A program made the position numbers and the translations under genes. The notes below the pieces were generated by a model that worked only from the letters and a program-made list of their open reading frames with translations, was not told the DNA's origin and made no database searches. Below are positions 19,401 to 28,609 of a stretch of 64,000 bases of DNA, one piece after another. Location: positions 1,054,001 through 1,118,000 of the forward strand of contig JACKBL010000001.1 of NCBI GenBank assembly GCA_020634515.1, in the 5' to 3' direction. Origin of the DNA: Ardenticatenales bacterium (GTDB lineage: Bacteria > Chloroflexota > Anaerolineae > Promineifilales > Promineifilaceae). Each line of letters begins with the position of its first letter. Positions within the stretch are counted from its first letter, which is position 1.

Positions 19401-20120
19401 CTCCCCTAAGTTACTTTCATTGGGACTTGCAGTCTCGCGCTCGAGTTCTTTGGCTATATTTGCTAGCCGCTGACGACAAGCATCATTAGGGTCAAGTCTC
19501 TCGCTCAGTACATAAAGAAACAATACAAGGGCATTTTCTCCTAAATCGTTATGCTGATTATGCAAAAAATCGATAACATTTTCTACTCGTGCCACCATAT
19601 TATCGGCTTGAGGTAGCCGAGTTCGCCATGGGCTAACCCGTTTATCTACAAAAACAGCCTGCAGTTCGCGATCTGTGGCAAATGGACCGCAATCTAATAG
19701 GGCATTGCGTAATTGGCTATGTAGGTTGGTAGAAATGCCTGACCATTCCTTCTCCAAGTCATGTATGTACCTGGAGCCAACGATATTTCCTTGAGATGGA
19801 ACATTTTCATCTTCTGAAAGGTGTTCGAAATCAGATACGGTCTTATGATCTTCGAGGGGTTCTTTTCGTGGATCTTTAGATAGGATTCCATCCAGAATAT
19901 TAAGAACAAAATCGAAAGTATCTTTAAGTCCAGAGAAGAAGCCAGCGGCACCAATTATTGCAGCACCAAGAATACTAAGAATAGCTCTGGCGGTAGGAGT
20001 AAACCCCGGAAATATTTGTACTTGTAATGTGATAACAAACAGGATTGCAGCTAGAACTGCAATTAATAAAAACGCAATTGTAAGAGCAATTAGAGTTTGC
20101 CGTCGCTTTAGTTTGTTCAT
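13461..20120 (-). CDS. Giant TPR protein with effector-associated-like and PIN-like regions; candidate conflict-system effector
   Basis: 2219 residues. Two membrane helices lie at 11-32 and 44-64. Residues about 133-228 (LRNALLDCGPFATDRELQ onward) look like a helical effector-associated adaptor. Residues 259-279 carry the short beta motif GGNVNIQ...GRDINIFN that often precedes modules in NTPase and conflict proteins. TPR-like helices fill about 300-950. Two regions look like PIN nuclease domains: about 1010-1095 (NVYLDITSVLLAEHLG) and about 1190-1350 (LYCDGAIP, then IWTDDRWLNSH and IPIADVYDIL), the second with the spaced acidic residues a PIN active site needs. Residues 1400-2219 are helical and unrecognised. 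The gene is far more AT-rich than its neighbours and has none of the octamers, suggesting acquisition by transfer. Domain calls are from memory of the families, not a search. Confidence 0.7.
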   Translation of the reverse strand: MNKLKRRQTLIALTIAFLLIAVLAAILFVITLQVQIFPGFTPTARAILSILGAAIIGAAGFFSGLKDTFDFVLNILDGILSKDPRKEPLEDHKTVSDFEHLSEDENVPSQGNIVGSRYIHDLEKEWSGISTNLHSQLRNALLDCGPFATDRELQAVFVDKRVSPWRTRLPQADNMVARVENVIDFLHNQHNDLGENALVLFLYVLSERLDPNDACRQRLANIAKELERETASPNESNLGERKQIYPPNPISSVAHPTSIGGNVNIQAHNIAGRDINIFNIAPPIDSQTTFSVLSNRINKLGENLSAQAQHQLVTLRNAWREGRNQETLYALQKLRQDSDHWAALSNEVKAEYLCFEGSLELHLGNVRVAKEFADEANTLASISNEARLRALIALKEGNVDEAIRILTGWDDLDSLLLKATLYLELQKPVQCRQILEPVLVSSNSSAETFRLLALSYLVTKEINQAQLEIQKALELNPLWESVRFSAMLIDFYSALSLAAFDDPIVISPEPISWTLIKRDDESLSKLSQAASRLQELMKSKERTQEEVNWHHVWYLACLANHPERQSEAAQHCQSLLKRNPAFTPAIRWALARTYEFDLDASVTALEEYVVNNVASIYHILTLIDCYIAGQRLDEAIELLEQKESEFQEQGAIETWLDAFAQAQVSNGSPEVALLKINSYEQNPKAYHARMLVLHSFAQETNDWQALYDFLNEIYAETHDPNVLLHLCEVRATQQDWLYIAENSRTLFGYFETAEVLRLAAIAAFNTGDFQLCLRLLNDNLHLFPKSKLPPQLRRMHISCQREMGILSQAILDAEDLASEIPALENFIPLINLCVMKGDFKRLVLTAHQLESLPNLPPEIFLWVSRLLIWEDRELALSLWRKATKEELPDELVGEAFFLGNQLGLKTELKHLSLKLQQLGQEGRGGILSGPAHELLEIVGKSREHGTKVEEAYRAGRVPIHFVSQEFNVRLAMLYHSRLIENENASDLSKKPLLLARHGGRIPTEGFPTHVSNLNVYLDITSVLLAEHLGILSAVEQAFAPLHISAELVPALIQLREQVTPHQPTRFEEHKQIVELVDNGAIVILDEELSSEFDNSPLLAEMGREWVILVETAKKTNGFLVDFLPLTKKDLSGLSPSSVPEDIDKLVVNCRALAESLFREGPLSKEDYHKTLEKLGFQGQVEPSKTIPPEGSILYCDGAIPETLAGADLLTILCQRFRVHISNQIYERIKANYEGYLYMPSLADWVDNLISRLNRGLERRLYRITPISPDKTKQIDAIRSEHPLDGVLAFLLGFDRQDRDVIWTDDRWLNSHRHRDGIPIADVYDILKFLVSANQMTESQYYQLLHRLRSGNVIFIPIQRDEIVYHLRQAQIHPTMATVIETLQLRVLRQYAASCLLQKTIIQTPPMPPDSSNEYGEIAFFINFARSVSWALLDIWQDSSIDEQSREILCEWVINNLYLDYLILFRAASLPVEEDAQIHHAALGLFTLLVAPFSKPIGFSDTEIASRKTYFSWLYNRLLQRRLSANPQLLTSIIEMLKDTFNRVREDARQSEIDLNAIHSILRHYFDLLPKPIEEELYDDTKFMSALGLTFIPVVSINNFDFEPREFFSAAHRAINGQEATLHPVQRNMEITFEPIENELALKIVDPNTGEKTRVLDERFLLLLESTIECEERLYQCRSWFDCSNIQMQQAIASILTTENILRRIEIAEHWRENSTQLYYKHLFEGIRKQGQIRFPDLIPPSVERLISHYRLPLTMGEEAFLEEFLVASKTLLNEEGLGTTIHRLVGFPIALPKSVLDEISSLSDPDLFALVRNLLRSAGSPVSKIHLIKILVQVAERKKSLYRLARWIIKSLFTEKSISEFIAFSRLLRWVYQGFGYWNEANEWQPHMRLAMVWAHSHQLFSIFMVSGISSGWIAETFEQFNRRIPIELLDPNISEWLDVAHPRKLDFSVFVLMGVADSIGQSRNMVIDPVLQAHFMQMSYQQIDDFILPTRPFWTDNRHATNSLGAFLGGGYHEKFINLFGENILNIFDDEDYELIAHQAIISLAEDPNDISSWVPLRMTVGDLPPYSSSREELTQLLAQTDFARLFDKDLESGLDTMLFATWQLRHLASVKLKEHLKIQYSKALSCLASQMNLNSNPNGLNIDIVTLRLVEVSLNIAHCQNTMSGTILEIKGLLLETVSLMPETVPFIRNMVQAMCEELPLEHGQHFGELLLLLRTK

Positions 20121-20132
20121 CCTTATTCTAGA

Positions 20133-20894
20133 TCACACGTCATCAAAGCGGGAATCTTCAAGTTGGCGGCGCAGTTTTTCCTCGGGACTTAGCGGCGCGA
20201 TGGTGGCTTCCTCTTGCTCCAGTTCCGCCTTTTCCGCGGCGCGCAGTTCCTCCAGGCCGCGGCGGCGCACCAGCCGCCACTTACCGCAGTGAGGGCAGCG
20301 GTCATATTTTCCCGCGCCTACGTTCAGCCCCCAGATATGGCGGCTGTAGGGGCGGCCACAGTTCGGGCAAATTGTGCCCCCCGCCAGGCCGTATTTGCGC
20401 GGCGCGCCCAATGGCGTGGGATGCCGGCGCTCGCTGACGATGCTGACGACGACGGGGATGACCACGGCGAGAACCACGATGATGACCAGCGGTGTCAGGA
20501 ATTTTGCCAGAAAGTCGCCCGCCGCCCCCGGCTCCACAAAGGTGCGCGTGATGCTTTCGCTTTGCAGCGTTTGTCCATCGTTGGTGTAGCCGACGGCGCT
20601 GAGGGTGTGCTGCCCCAGGGTGTAGGTTCCCGTGCGGAATTGAAAGCGAAAGGGCGATTCGCCGGCTTCCCCGATGACTTCCCCGTCTAGCAGAAATTCC
20701 ACCCGTGCCAGGTTGTCCGGTCCGGTGACGCGGTAGGAAAATGTGCCCTCAATCTCTCCGTTGAAGCCGCCGTAGCCAAAGTCGCGGCTCAGGCGCAGTT
20801 TCAATCCTTCTTCTTGTTGGGCGGCAGCCGTGTGTACGCCCGCAAGCACCCAGGCGGTGACGCATAAAGCGGTCCACAGCAGACGTTTCCACAT
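20133..20894 (-). CDS. Membrane-anchored protein with Ig-like ectodomain and cytosolic zinc ribbon
   Basis: 253 residues. A signal peptide (1-25, ending TAAA) precedes a beta-sandwich domain of about 100 residues (YRVTGPDNLARVEFLLDGE, then GQHTLSAVGYTNDGQ). A membrane helix follows at about 133-157, then a zinc ribbon CPNC ... CPHC (about 178-207), then an acidic coiled tail rich in Glu and Ala. It stops 12 bases before the start of the giant gene and begins 25 bases after the effector-associated membrane protein, so the three probably form one transcript. Function unknown; it could pass a surface signal to the cytosolic partners. Confidence 0.75.
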   Translation of the reverse strand: MWKRLLWTALCVTAWVLAGVHTAAAQQEEGLKLRLSRDFGYGGFNGEIEGTFSYRVTGPDNLARVEFLLDGEVIGEAGESPFRFQFRTGTYTLGQHTLSAVGYTNDGQTLQSESITRTFVEPGAAGDFLAKFLTPLVIIVVLAVVIPVVVSIVSERRHPTPLGAPRKYGLAGGTICPNCGRPYSRHIWGLNVGAGKYDRCPHCGKWRLVRRRGLEELRAAEKAELEQEEATIAPLSPEEKLRRQLEDSRFDDV

Positions 20895-20919
20895 GGTTTT
20901 TCCTCCCTCTGCCTGATGG

Positions 20920-21768
20920 CTAGCTTTCCGTGGTGGCGGTAGCTGCTGCCGGCATTTGCAGAAGCTGGATCAGGTCGTTAACGCGGTTCCGGCGATAGAG
21001 GTATAGCAGGAGTGTACGGACTTTGGTTTGTTTGCTGCCGGCATTTAACATCTCCCAATCCACCGCCAACGCCCCCGCCATCTCCGCCAACTGCGCCAGG
21101 TCATAATGCGCCAACAAATACTGGCGCAAGATCGTGGGAGGCGAATCCGCCGACAGCTTCTCCAATCGCGGCAGGCTTTGCGGAGCCGGCGGCGTCAAAA
21201 TCCGCTCCACCGCCAGCGTCAGCGCCCCCGTCAGTCCATCCGCCTCCGCCCGGTCAATCAGGCGCACAATCGTCTGATTCATGTCCCCCTCCAGCCCAAT
21301 CAGATCGTTTTCATTCAGCCCCAGGTCAAAAATCAGGTCCAGCACATCTTCGCGTCCAAAACGGTAGCGAATTTGCTCATACATCTGCTGTCGGTCAAAA
21401 GCTGTATCCGGCTGCGAACGGAGCCGTGCCGCCGCCGCGTGTGGCGGTTGCCCATCCGTTGCTGGCGTGGTTGCGGTTATTGTCTTTGCCGGCATGGCGG
21501 ACGTGCCGGCGGGACCCGTCAAAGGCCGCAGCACGCCCCACAACCACACCGCCGCCCCGCCAAACAAGGCCCCTTGCAGCACGGAGCGGAAAAAGCCAGG
21601 TGAACTGATGGCTTCCGCGCCGCCAAAAATGGTGACGAAGGCGTCCAGCAAAATGGCCGTGGTCACGGTCAGCAACCCCACGCCCCAGGCGACATTGGGG
21701 CGGCGCAAAAACATGATAAAGAAGAAAACGACGATGACGAATCGGAGGATCAGCAAGAAAATGGTCAT
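20920..21768 (-). CDS. Membrane protein with two effector-associated-like helical domains
   Basis: 282 residues. Three membrane helices (about 3-21, 27-48, 62-83) are followed by a disordered linker to about 120. Two similar helical modules come next. The first, about 124-192, reads YEQIRYRFGREDVLDLIFDLG then LIGLEGDMNQTIVRLIDRAE. The second, about 212-272, reads LRQYLLAHYDLAQLAEMAG then LLLYLYRRNRVNDLIQLL. The pattern of a short helix, F/Y-x-x-EDL, a Gly- or Asp-marked turn and an arm ending in a Leu-Ile helix fits the effector-associated (death-like) adaptors described in bacterial conflict systems. It is the first gene of the tight block with the zinc-ribbon protein and the giant PIN-like protein. 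Homotypic contact with the adaptor-like part of the giant protein is my inference. Confidence 0.7.
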   Translation of the reverse strand: MTIFLLILRFVIVVFFFIMFLRRPNVAWGVGLLTVTTAILLDAFVTIFGGAEAISSPGFFRSVLQGALFGGAAVWLWGVLRPLTGPAGTSAMPAKTITATTPATDGQPPHAAAARLRSQPDTAFDRQQMYEQIRYRFGREDVLDLIFDLGLNENDLIGLEGDMNQTIVRLIDRAEADGLTGALTLAVERILTPPAPQSLPRLEKLSADSPPTILRQYLLAHYDLAQLAEMAGALAVDWEMLNAGSKQTKVRTLLLYLYRRNRVNDLIQLLQMPAAATATTES

Positions 21769-21845
21769 GCGCGGATTGTAACACTAGTACAAATGGGCGT
21801 AAAGGAAGCGTTGGCGCACCCTGACGCGGATGGTAAGATGCCGTC

Positions 21846-23147
21846 ATGCGCCTCGTTCGCCCCCATTTTTGCGCCAAAATCATTGTCTGGCTGCTGGCCG
21901 CCGGCCTGACGCCGCTGTTGGTTGGCTGCCGCGTGGCCGTTGCCGAGATGCCCACACCCGCCGCATTGGTCCCCACGCTGGCCGTGGCCGCCGCCAATGG
22001 GCAGCTTTACCTGCCGCCGCCAACCTGGACGCCTGATCCAGAGGCGACGATTACGCCTGGCGTGGCGCGGCAGGCGTCGTCATCTAACATGCCGGTGAGC
22101 GTGCGCACGCCGCGCCCCACGGTGGTGCTGCCCACGAATACGCCCATTCCGCCCACGCCGACGCGCACGCCCACCCCACTGCCGGCCACGCCCACGGGCA
22201 CGCCGTATGCGTTTAGTTTTTTGCGCTTGCCGCCGACGGATGAACTGGGGCCGAGCAAGTTGGGGCTGCATGTGGTGCGCAACAATGACCCAAACATTAT
22301 GGCGTTTGTGCGCGCGGCGCAGCCGGCGGTGATGAAGGCGGTGGACGATGTGGGGTTTCTGGAGGAGGTGAAGGCGGTTTCGCCGCGCACGCTGACGATT
22401 GGCCGTTTGAATGTGGCGCACCAGGATTATGCCGGCACGCCCGAACAGGCCGCGCGGGATTTTGTGAACGCGCAATTGGCAACCTATTTGCAGAACCCAT
22501 TCGTGGATTACTGGGAGGGGTGGAATGAGCCAGACCCGAACATGGACCACATGATCTGGTACTCCCGCTTTGAGCAGGAGCGGGTGCGGCTGCTGGCCGA
22601 ACATGGCTTGAAGGCGGCGATAGGCGGGTTTGCCACGGGTGTGCCGGAATTTGACGAGTTTCAGTTGTTTTTGCCGGCAATTGACGTGGCTCTCCAACAT
22701 CAAGGCATCCTCTCCCTGCACGAATACGGCGCGCCGGACATGACCTACCTCTACGGCGGCGCGCTGCCCGGCATGGATGTCTACCCGGACCGCGGCGCGC
22801 TCACCTTTCGTTACCGCTGGTATTACCGTGACATCCTGGAACCTGCCGGCATGGTCATCCCCCTGGCCATCACCGAAGCGGGCATTGACGGCATCATCTC
22901 CAACCGCCCCGGTCCTCCCGGCTTTGGTTGGCGCGATTTTGGCGGCTACTGGGCGCAGCAGGGATGGGGAGACGACGCGGCGCAGGCGTTCATCAACCAG
23001 TTGGCCTGGTACGATGCCGGCGTGCGCCAGGATGGCTATGTGATCGGCTTCACCGTCTTCACCGCCGGTGGCTTTGGACACTGGCAGAAATACGACATCA
23101 ACGACATCCTGCCCCAACTCACCAGTTACGTCGTCGGCCAGCGCTGA
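21846..23147 (+). CDS. Secreted glycoside hydrolase-like lipoprotein (TIM barrel, clan A type)
   Basis: 433 residues. A lipoprotein-like signal (1-28, ending LLVGC) is followed by a long Thr/Pro linker (about 55-118, rich in PTPTRTPTP). The catalytic barrel spans about 135-430. It has the acid/base motif WEGWNEPD (E228) and a nucleophile-like strand PLAITEAG (E344), the spacing seen in retaining clan A enzymes such as GH39 or GH5-like proteins. The exact family and substrate cannot be read. It is transcribed away from the conflict block across a 77-base divergent gap. A dispersed repeat follows it. Confidence 0.75.
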   Translation: MRLVRPHFCAKIIVWLLAAGLTPLLVGCRVAVAEMPTPAALVPTLAVAAANGQLYLPPPTWTPDPEATITPGVARQASSSNMPVSVRTPRPTVVLPTNTPIPPTPTRTPTPLPATPTGTPYAFSFLRLPPTDELGPSKLGLHVVRNNDPNIMAFVRAAQPAVMKAVDDVGFLEEVKAVSPRTLTIGRLNVAHQDYAGTPEQAARDFVNAQLATYLQNPFVDYWEGWNEPDPNMDHMIWYSRFEQERVRLLAEHGLKAAIGGFATGVPEFDEFQLFLPAIDVALQHQGILSLHEYGAPDMTYLYGGALPGMDVYPDRGALTFRYRWYYRDILEPAGMVIPLAITEAGIDGIISNRPGPPGFGWRDFGGYWAQQGWGDDAAQAFINQLAWYDAGVRQDGYVIGFTVFTAGGFGHWQKYDINDILPQLTSYVVGQR

Positions 23148-23243
23148 CCCCCCGCAACCCATTTCCCTTGCTTACGTAAAGGATGACGTGCATCTGTATC
23201 GGGTTTTTCCCGCCAATTCGCGCTTTAAGGTTCGTGCAAAATT

Positions 23244-23330
23244 AACTTTGGACTATCCGACAAGCAAGAACCCTTTCAGCGCATCCGTCAATTCCCGAGC
23301 GAAGCCTCTATTTAACGGATGCGCCCTTCA
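23244..23330 (-). repeat. Dispersed GCGCATCCGT hairpin repeat, copy 2
   Basis: Reverse complement of the copy at 8681-8764, with arms GCGCATCCGTCAATTCCCG and TTTAACGGATGCGC and the flank AACTTTGGACTATCC. It lies in the 220-base gap between the glycoside hydrolase and the DUF1232 gene. Confidence 0.7.
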
Positions 23331-23369
23331 TTTGACATGAGGGACAACCGACCTGAAGAGGACAAACGC

Positions 23370-23777
23370 ATGAACTTACCTACGAAATTACCCAGCCGCG
23401 ATGTACTGGCTCAGCAGGCAAAGGAGCCGGGGTTTTGGAAAGAGTTGTGGAACCAGATTCGCTTGATTGGCTATCTGGTGAAGGACCCCCAGGTTCCCAT
23501 TTATTTGAAGCTGCTGCCCGTGGCAGCCATCGCCTACGTGCTGGTTCCCCTGGACCTTTTGCCTGACTTTATGGTCGGGTTGGGCCAGGTGGACGACCTG
23601 ACGGCGTTGTTTGTGGCTTCGAAGGTGTTTGTGGATCTGTCGCCGCAGCACATTGTGGCCCACTATCGGGAACGGCTGCGGCAGGAGTTTCAGGGGGAGA
23701 AGGGCGTGAAAATGGCGGAGGATGACGTTAGCAAGACAATCATCATTGACGCCGAGGATTTTTCCGACGAGGCGTAA
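23370..23777 (+). CDS. DUF1232 (YkvA-like) membrane protein
   Basis: 135 residues from the ATG at 23370; GAGGA sits eight bases before it, and in-frame ATGs further upstream lack a signal. The core YLKLLPVAAIAYVLVPLDLLPDF, shown here in part as LVPLDLLPDF (about 45-75), is the DUF1232 signature, followed by VDDLTALFVASK. One or two membrane-associated helices are expected. Function of the family is unknown. A strong terminator follows at 23797. Confidence 0.85.
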   Translation: MNLPTKLPSRDVLAQQAKEPGFWKELWNQIRLIGYLVKDPQVPIYLKLLPVAAIAYVLVPLDLLPDFMVGLGQVDDLTALFVASKVFVDLSPQHIVAHYRERLRQEFQGEKGVKMAEDDVSKTIIIDAEDFSDEA

Positions 23778-23796
23778 GCATACGGGGCGTAAGTGT

Positions 23797-23831
23797 CAAA
23801 CCCTAAAGGTCTCCAAGACCTTTAGGGTTTG
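23797..23831. terminator. Bidirectional intrinsic terminator
   Basis: A perfect 16-bp stem (23797-23812 with 23816-23831) closes a 3-base loop between two convergent genes, DUF1232 on plus and FHA on minus. The arms carry AAACCCTAAAGG. T-rich sequence is weak on both sides, but the position between convergent stops supports a shared terminator. Confidence 0.8.
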
Positions 23832-23843
23832 TGATTTAGCGGA

Positions 23844-24764
23844 TTAAAGCAGCAGCGTGGGGAGCGGGAGCAACGCTGTATAGCCTGCCCATTGCAGCAG
23901 GATGTCCCCCAACCAGTAGTACATAATCAAGATAAAGCCGCAGCAGCAGCACAAAATGACGGCCACGATGATGATGGCGATGGTCATGTTACGGCGGCGT
24001 TTGTCGTCCGCGGTGGGGGATGGGTCCGCCTGGCGCGGTGGTGGTGGAGGCGCGGGGCGGAAGGCCTCAGCGTCCGGCTCCGGGGCCGGCGGCGTGGCGG
24101 TACTCACCGATGGGAAAGGTGGGGGCGGCGGCAAGGTTTCCTCTTTCTCATCGTCGAAGCGGAAATCGGGCAGTGGGCGGGCTTCCAACATATCCTTCAT
24201 GGTGGAATCGCCCAGCGCGTCTTTAGTCGCGCCCGCGTCTTTAGTCGCGCCCGCGTCTTTAGTCGCGCCCGCGTCTTTAGTTGCGCCCGCGTCTTTGCCG
24301 GCTTCCATCTCCTTGTCCGTTTCCGGTAAGGCGACCGTGCCCAGGGGATCGGGGATTGGTTCCTCGGGGAAGGGGAGCGGAGGCAGCGCGGGTTCGTCGT
24401 CTGCCATGAGTACATCCAAAACGGTCCCTAACTCTTCGTCCGCCGCTTCTGGTTCGGCGGCGGCCATGAACATCATGGTGACGTTGCTGCCGACCGACAC
24501 AGTTTGCCCGGCGGACAAGGGCACGGGATCCCCGGACAGCCGCTTGCCGTCCAGAAACGTGCCGTTCGTGCTGCCCAGGTCCTGTATTTCGCAGCCTGTT
24601 TCGCCGCGGGTGATGCGCGCGTGCAGGCGGGAAACCTCCGGGTCATTGACGACAATGTCGGAGACGGGATCGCGGCCCAACGTGACGGTGTCCTGCGTGA
24701 TGGTGTAAATCTCGCCGACTTGTGGGCCAGTCTGGACGACGAGTTCGTACGTTTTATCGCTCAT
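23844..24764 (-). CDS. FHA-domain protein with tandem AGATKD repeats and C-terminal membrane anchor
   Basis: 306 residues. The FHA domain (about 20-95) reads VTLGRDPVSDIVVNDPEVSR then RLHARITR and LGSTNGTFLDG, with the Gly-Arg, Ser-x-x-His and Asn residues that read phosphothreonine intact. A Pro/Glu-rich linker contains four copies of AGATKD (about 157-182), encoded by 18-bp DNA repeats. A second Pro-rich stretch precedes a membrane helix (about 255-282) rich in Ile, Val and Cys. The FHA part is cytosolic. It probably docks a Ser/Thr-kinase-phosphorylated partner; no kinase is nearby. Confidence 0.88.
   Translation of the reverse strand: MSDKTYELVVQTGPQVGEIYTITQDTVTLGRDPVSDIVVNDPEVSRLHARITRGETGCEIQDLGSTNGTFLDGKRLSGDPVPLSAGQTVSVGSNVTMMFMAAAEPEAADEELGTVLDVLMADDEPALPPLPFPEEPIPDPLGTVALPETDKEMEAGKDAGATKDAGATKDAGATKDAGATKDALGDSTMKDMLEARPLPDFRFDDEKEETLPPPPPFPSVSTATPPAPEPDAEAFRPAPPPPPRQADPSPTADDKRRRNMTIAIIIVAVILCCCCGFILIMYYWLGDILLQWAGYTALLPLPTLLL
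24217..24297 (-). repeat. 18-bp tandem repeat inside the FHA gene
   Basis: Four full units of GCGTCTTTAGTCGCGCCC plus a half unit, in frame, coding for AGATKD on the minus strand. The fourth unit differs by one base (TTGCGCCC). Such exact units can change number by slippage, so length may vary between strains. Confidence 0.92.
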
Positions 24765-24940
24765 AGTGGCTTTCCTCTCCGGTGCGACGTGCGTTTCCGG
24801 TATATCGTGCGACGCGAATGCCGTTTGGGGGTGTGTCGCATCTCTGGGGATGAGTGGTTACGGCATTTTACCCAATTTAGGGCGGATGACCACTACTGTG
24901 TTGAACCTTCCTGGAAGCTCCCCGCGTCCAGGAAGGTGTA

Positions 24941-26566
24941 TTACTTTTTGCCGGGCCAGAGGCGGGCGAGTGCCTGGATTTCGCTCAGGCGGAAGAGGCG
25001 GGCGAGGGCGACGTAGCTGGCGACACCTACGCCGCCGGCGATGATGACGACCATTAGTTTGCCGGCGGTGGTGGCCGGGGTGTGGTCCATGAGGAGATGG
25101 GCGGCGGCGTAGGCCAGCGCGCCTGTGAGGAGCGCGGCAGCGGCGGCGCGCCAGAGGGCGTTGGTGATGCCCAGGCGGCGCAGGCTGCCGATGCGCCGCT
25201 GCAACCAGAAGAGCATGAGGGCGGTGTGGACCATGTGTTTGACGGCGTCGGCGACCATGAGGCTGAGGAGGCCGAGGAAGGGGAGCAGCGCCAGGGCGAT
25301 GAGGGAGTAGATGATGATGCTGATGACGCCGACGATGGCGGGCCGCCAGGTGTCTTTGCGGGCGTAGGAGGCGAAGACGAGCATCTGGTCCACGGCGGCG
25401 AAGGGGAGGCCAAAGAGGTAGACTTGTAGCACGAGGGCGGTGCGGGTGGTGTCGGCGGGTTGGAATTGGCCGTGTTGGAAGAGGAGGGTGATGATGGGGG
25501 TGGCGAGGGCGAAGAGTCCGGCGGCTGCCGGCATTATCAAAGCAATCACCAGTCGAATCCCATCCGCCAGCGTGCGTTTGAACTGGTCCAACTGCTGGCC
25601 GGCTTGCTGTGACAGCGTGGGCAGCGTGGCGATGGAGAGCGCGGTGACGACGAGGCCAAGGGGGAACTGGTAGAGGGTGGTGGCGTAGCGCATGTAGGTG
25701 AGGCTTTCGTCGCCGGTGCGCGTGGCCAGGTTGTAGCTGAGGGCGACGACGAGCTGGTTGATGGCGATGCCGGCAACAATCGGCGCGTACAGCCAGAGAA
25801 TGCGACGGATGGCCGGGTGCTGCCAGTTAAACTGCCAGCGCAGACGCGCGTCGCGCAGCGCGGGCAGTTGCAGCGCCGCTTGCAACACCGCGCCCAACAG
25901 CATCCCCCAGACGAGGCTGGAGATTTCTTGCGGGCGCAGCAGGGCGACGACCACGATGGTTCCGTTGAAGATGGCTCCGGCAAATGCCGGCAGCGTAAAC
26001 CGCTTCAGGGCAAACAAGACCCCCGTGAAAACGCTGGAGAGGCTGAGGAAAAAGACGGCAGGCGTAGCCAGGCGCATCAAGTGGATGCTCACGTCCGTGA
26101 GGGTGATGTCCGTGAAGTTGACGGCTCCGATGACCCAGGCGACCTGCGGCGTGAACAACTCCACGAGGCCGATGATCAGCAGCATGACGACGCTGGCGAC
26201 GCTGAGAACGCTGCTGACCAGACCCCACAACTCCGCCTGGCGCTCTTTGCTGCCGGTAGCGTAGTCGCTGAAGACGGGCACGAGGGCGGAGTTGACCATG
26301 CCGCCGATCATCAATTCAAAGAGGCTGTTGGGGACGAGGGCAGCGGTTTCGTAGGCGCTGAGGAGGCCGGACGCGCCGAACAGGTTGGCTTTGACCATTT
26401 CCCGCGCCAGTCCCAGGACGCGGCTGGCGACGTTGCCGATGGCTAAAATGCCGGCAGCGCGGATAACGCCCCGATTGCGACTGATTGAGGAGGGCGCGGC
26501 TTCCATTTCTGGAATCAGCGTCTCGCCTGTTTCTATGGCCTGGTTTGCTTCCGTTGGTTCAAACAA
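24941..26566 (-). CDS. murJ: Lipid II flippase MurJ
   Basis: 541 residues, 13-14 membrane helices, full length for the MurJ/MviN family. The family start is seen as ASRVLGLAREMVKANLFGAS (about 43-62). ELMIGGMVNSALVPVFSDY and YNLATRTGDESLTYMRYA are further family signatures. It moves lipid-linked peptidoglycan precursor across the membrane. The gene is alone. Octamers at 25526, 25768, 25985 and 26449 interrupt it, and the plus strand changes from very G-rich to C-rich at 25526. A hairpin-like CTTCCTGGAAG pair lies just past the stop at 24907-24935. Confidence 0.92.
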   Translation of the reverse strand: MFEPTEANQAIETGETLIPEMEAAPSSISRNRGVIRAAGILAIGNVASRVLGLAREMVKANLFGASGLLSAYETAALVPNSLFELMIGGMVNSALVPVFSDYATGSKERQAELWGLVSSVLSVASVVMLLIIGLVELFTPQVAWVIGAVNFTDITLTDVSIHLMRLATPAVFFLSLSSVFTGVLFALKRFTLPAFAGAIFNGTIVVVALLRPQEISSLVWGMLLGAVLQAALQLPALRDARLRWQFNWQHPAIRRILWLYAPIVAGIAINQLVVALSYNLATRTGDESLTYMRYATTLYQFPLGLVVTALSIATLPTLSQQAGQQLDQFKRTLADGIRLVIALIMPAAAGLFALATPIITLLFQHGQFQPADTTRTALVLQVYLFGLPFAAVDQMLVFASYARKDTWRPAIVGVISIIIYSLIALALLPFLGLLSLMVADAVKHMVHTALMLFWLQRRIGSLRRLGITNALWRAAAAALLTGALAYAAAHLLMDHTPATTAGKLMVVIIAGGVGVASYVALARLFRLSEIQALARLWPGKK

Positions 26567-26844
26567 TCGTCACGTTCCTGGTGCGTCAAATGCCGGCAGC
26601 ATGACGCAAGAAACCCGCGTCGCCATTGCCAGAAGCGCATTCTAACGTCAGCCAGAGACCCCCGCAACTACGAACCCCCTACGCCCCCTTACCATTTCCC
26701 CAACCTGCTGTATAATCCGCCCATATCCCAACCTGCGACCGCGCTGTCACCACGCCCTGGTCCGCTTTGCCCGTGGCGTGTCGTCGCAAATGCCGGCAAC
26801 TACCAACCACCAACCGAGAACTGCCCTTGGAGGAAACCTTCCTG

Positions 26845-28527
<1,683 letters not shown>

Positions 28528-28550
28528 TGAGTGTCCAGAATTTAGTTCTC

Positions 28551-28592
28551 CCCAAGAGTGGTTCATTCTTCAAGAAGGAACCATTCTGAAGC
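28551..28592. repeat. Hairpin of the AGATTGGTTCATTCT family
   Basis: AGAGTGGTTCATTCTTCAAG and AAGGAACCATTCT pair imperfectly 20 bases past the mutase stop. It could act as a weak terminator; the family recurs at 10690 and 42880. Confidence 0.5.
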
Positions 28593-28609
28593 GGGAAAGC
28601 TGTTTTTAG

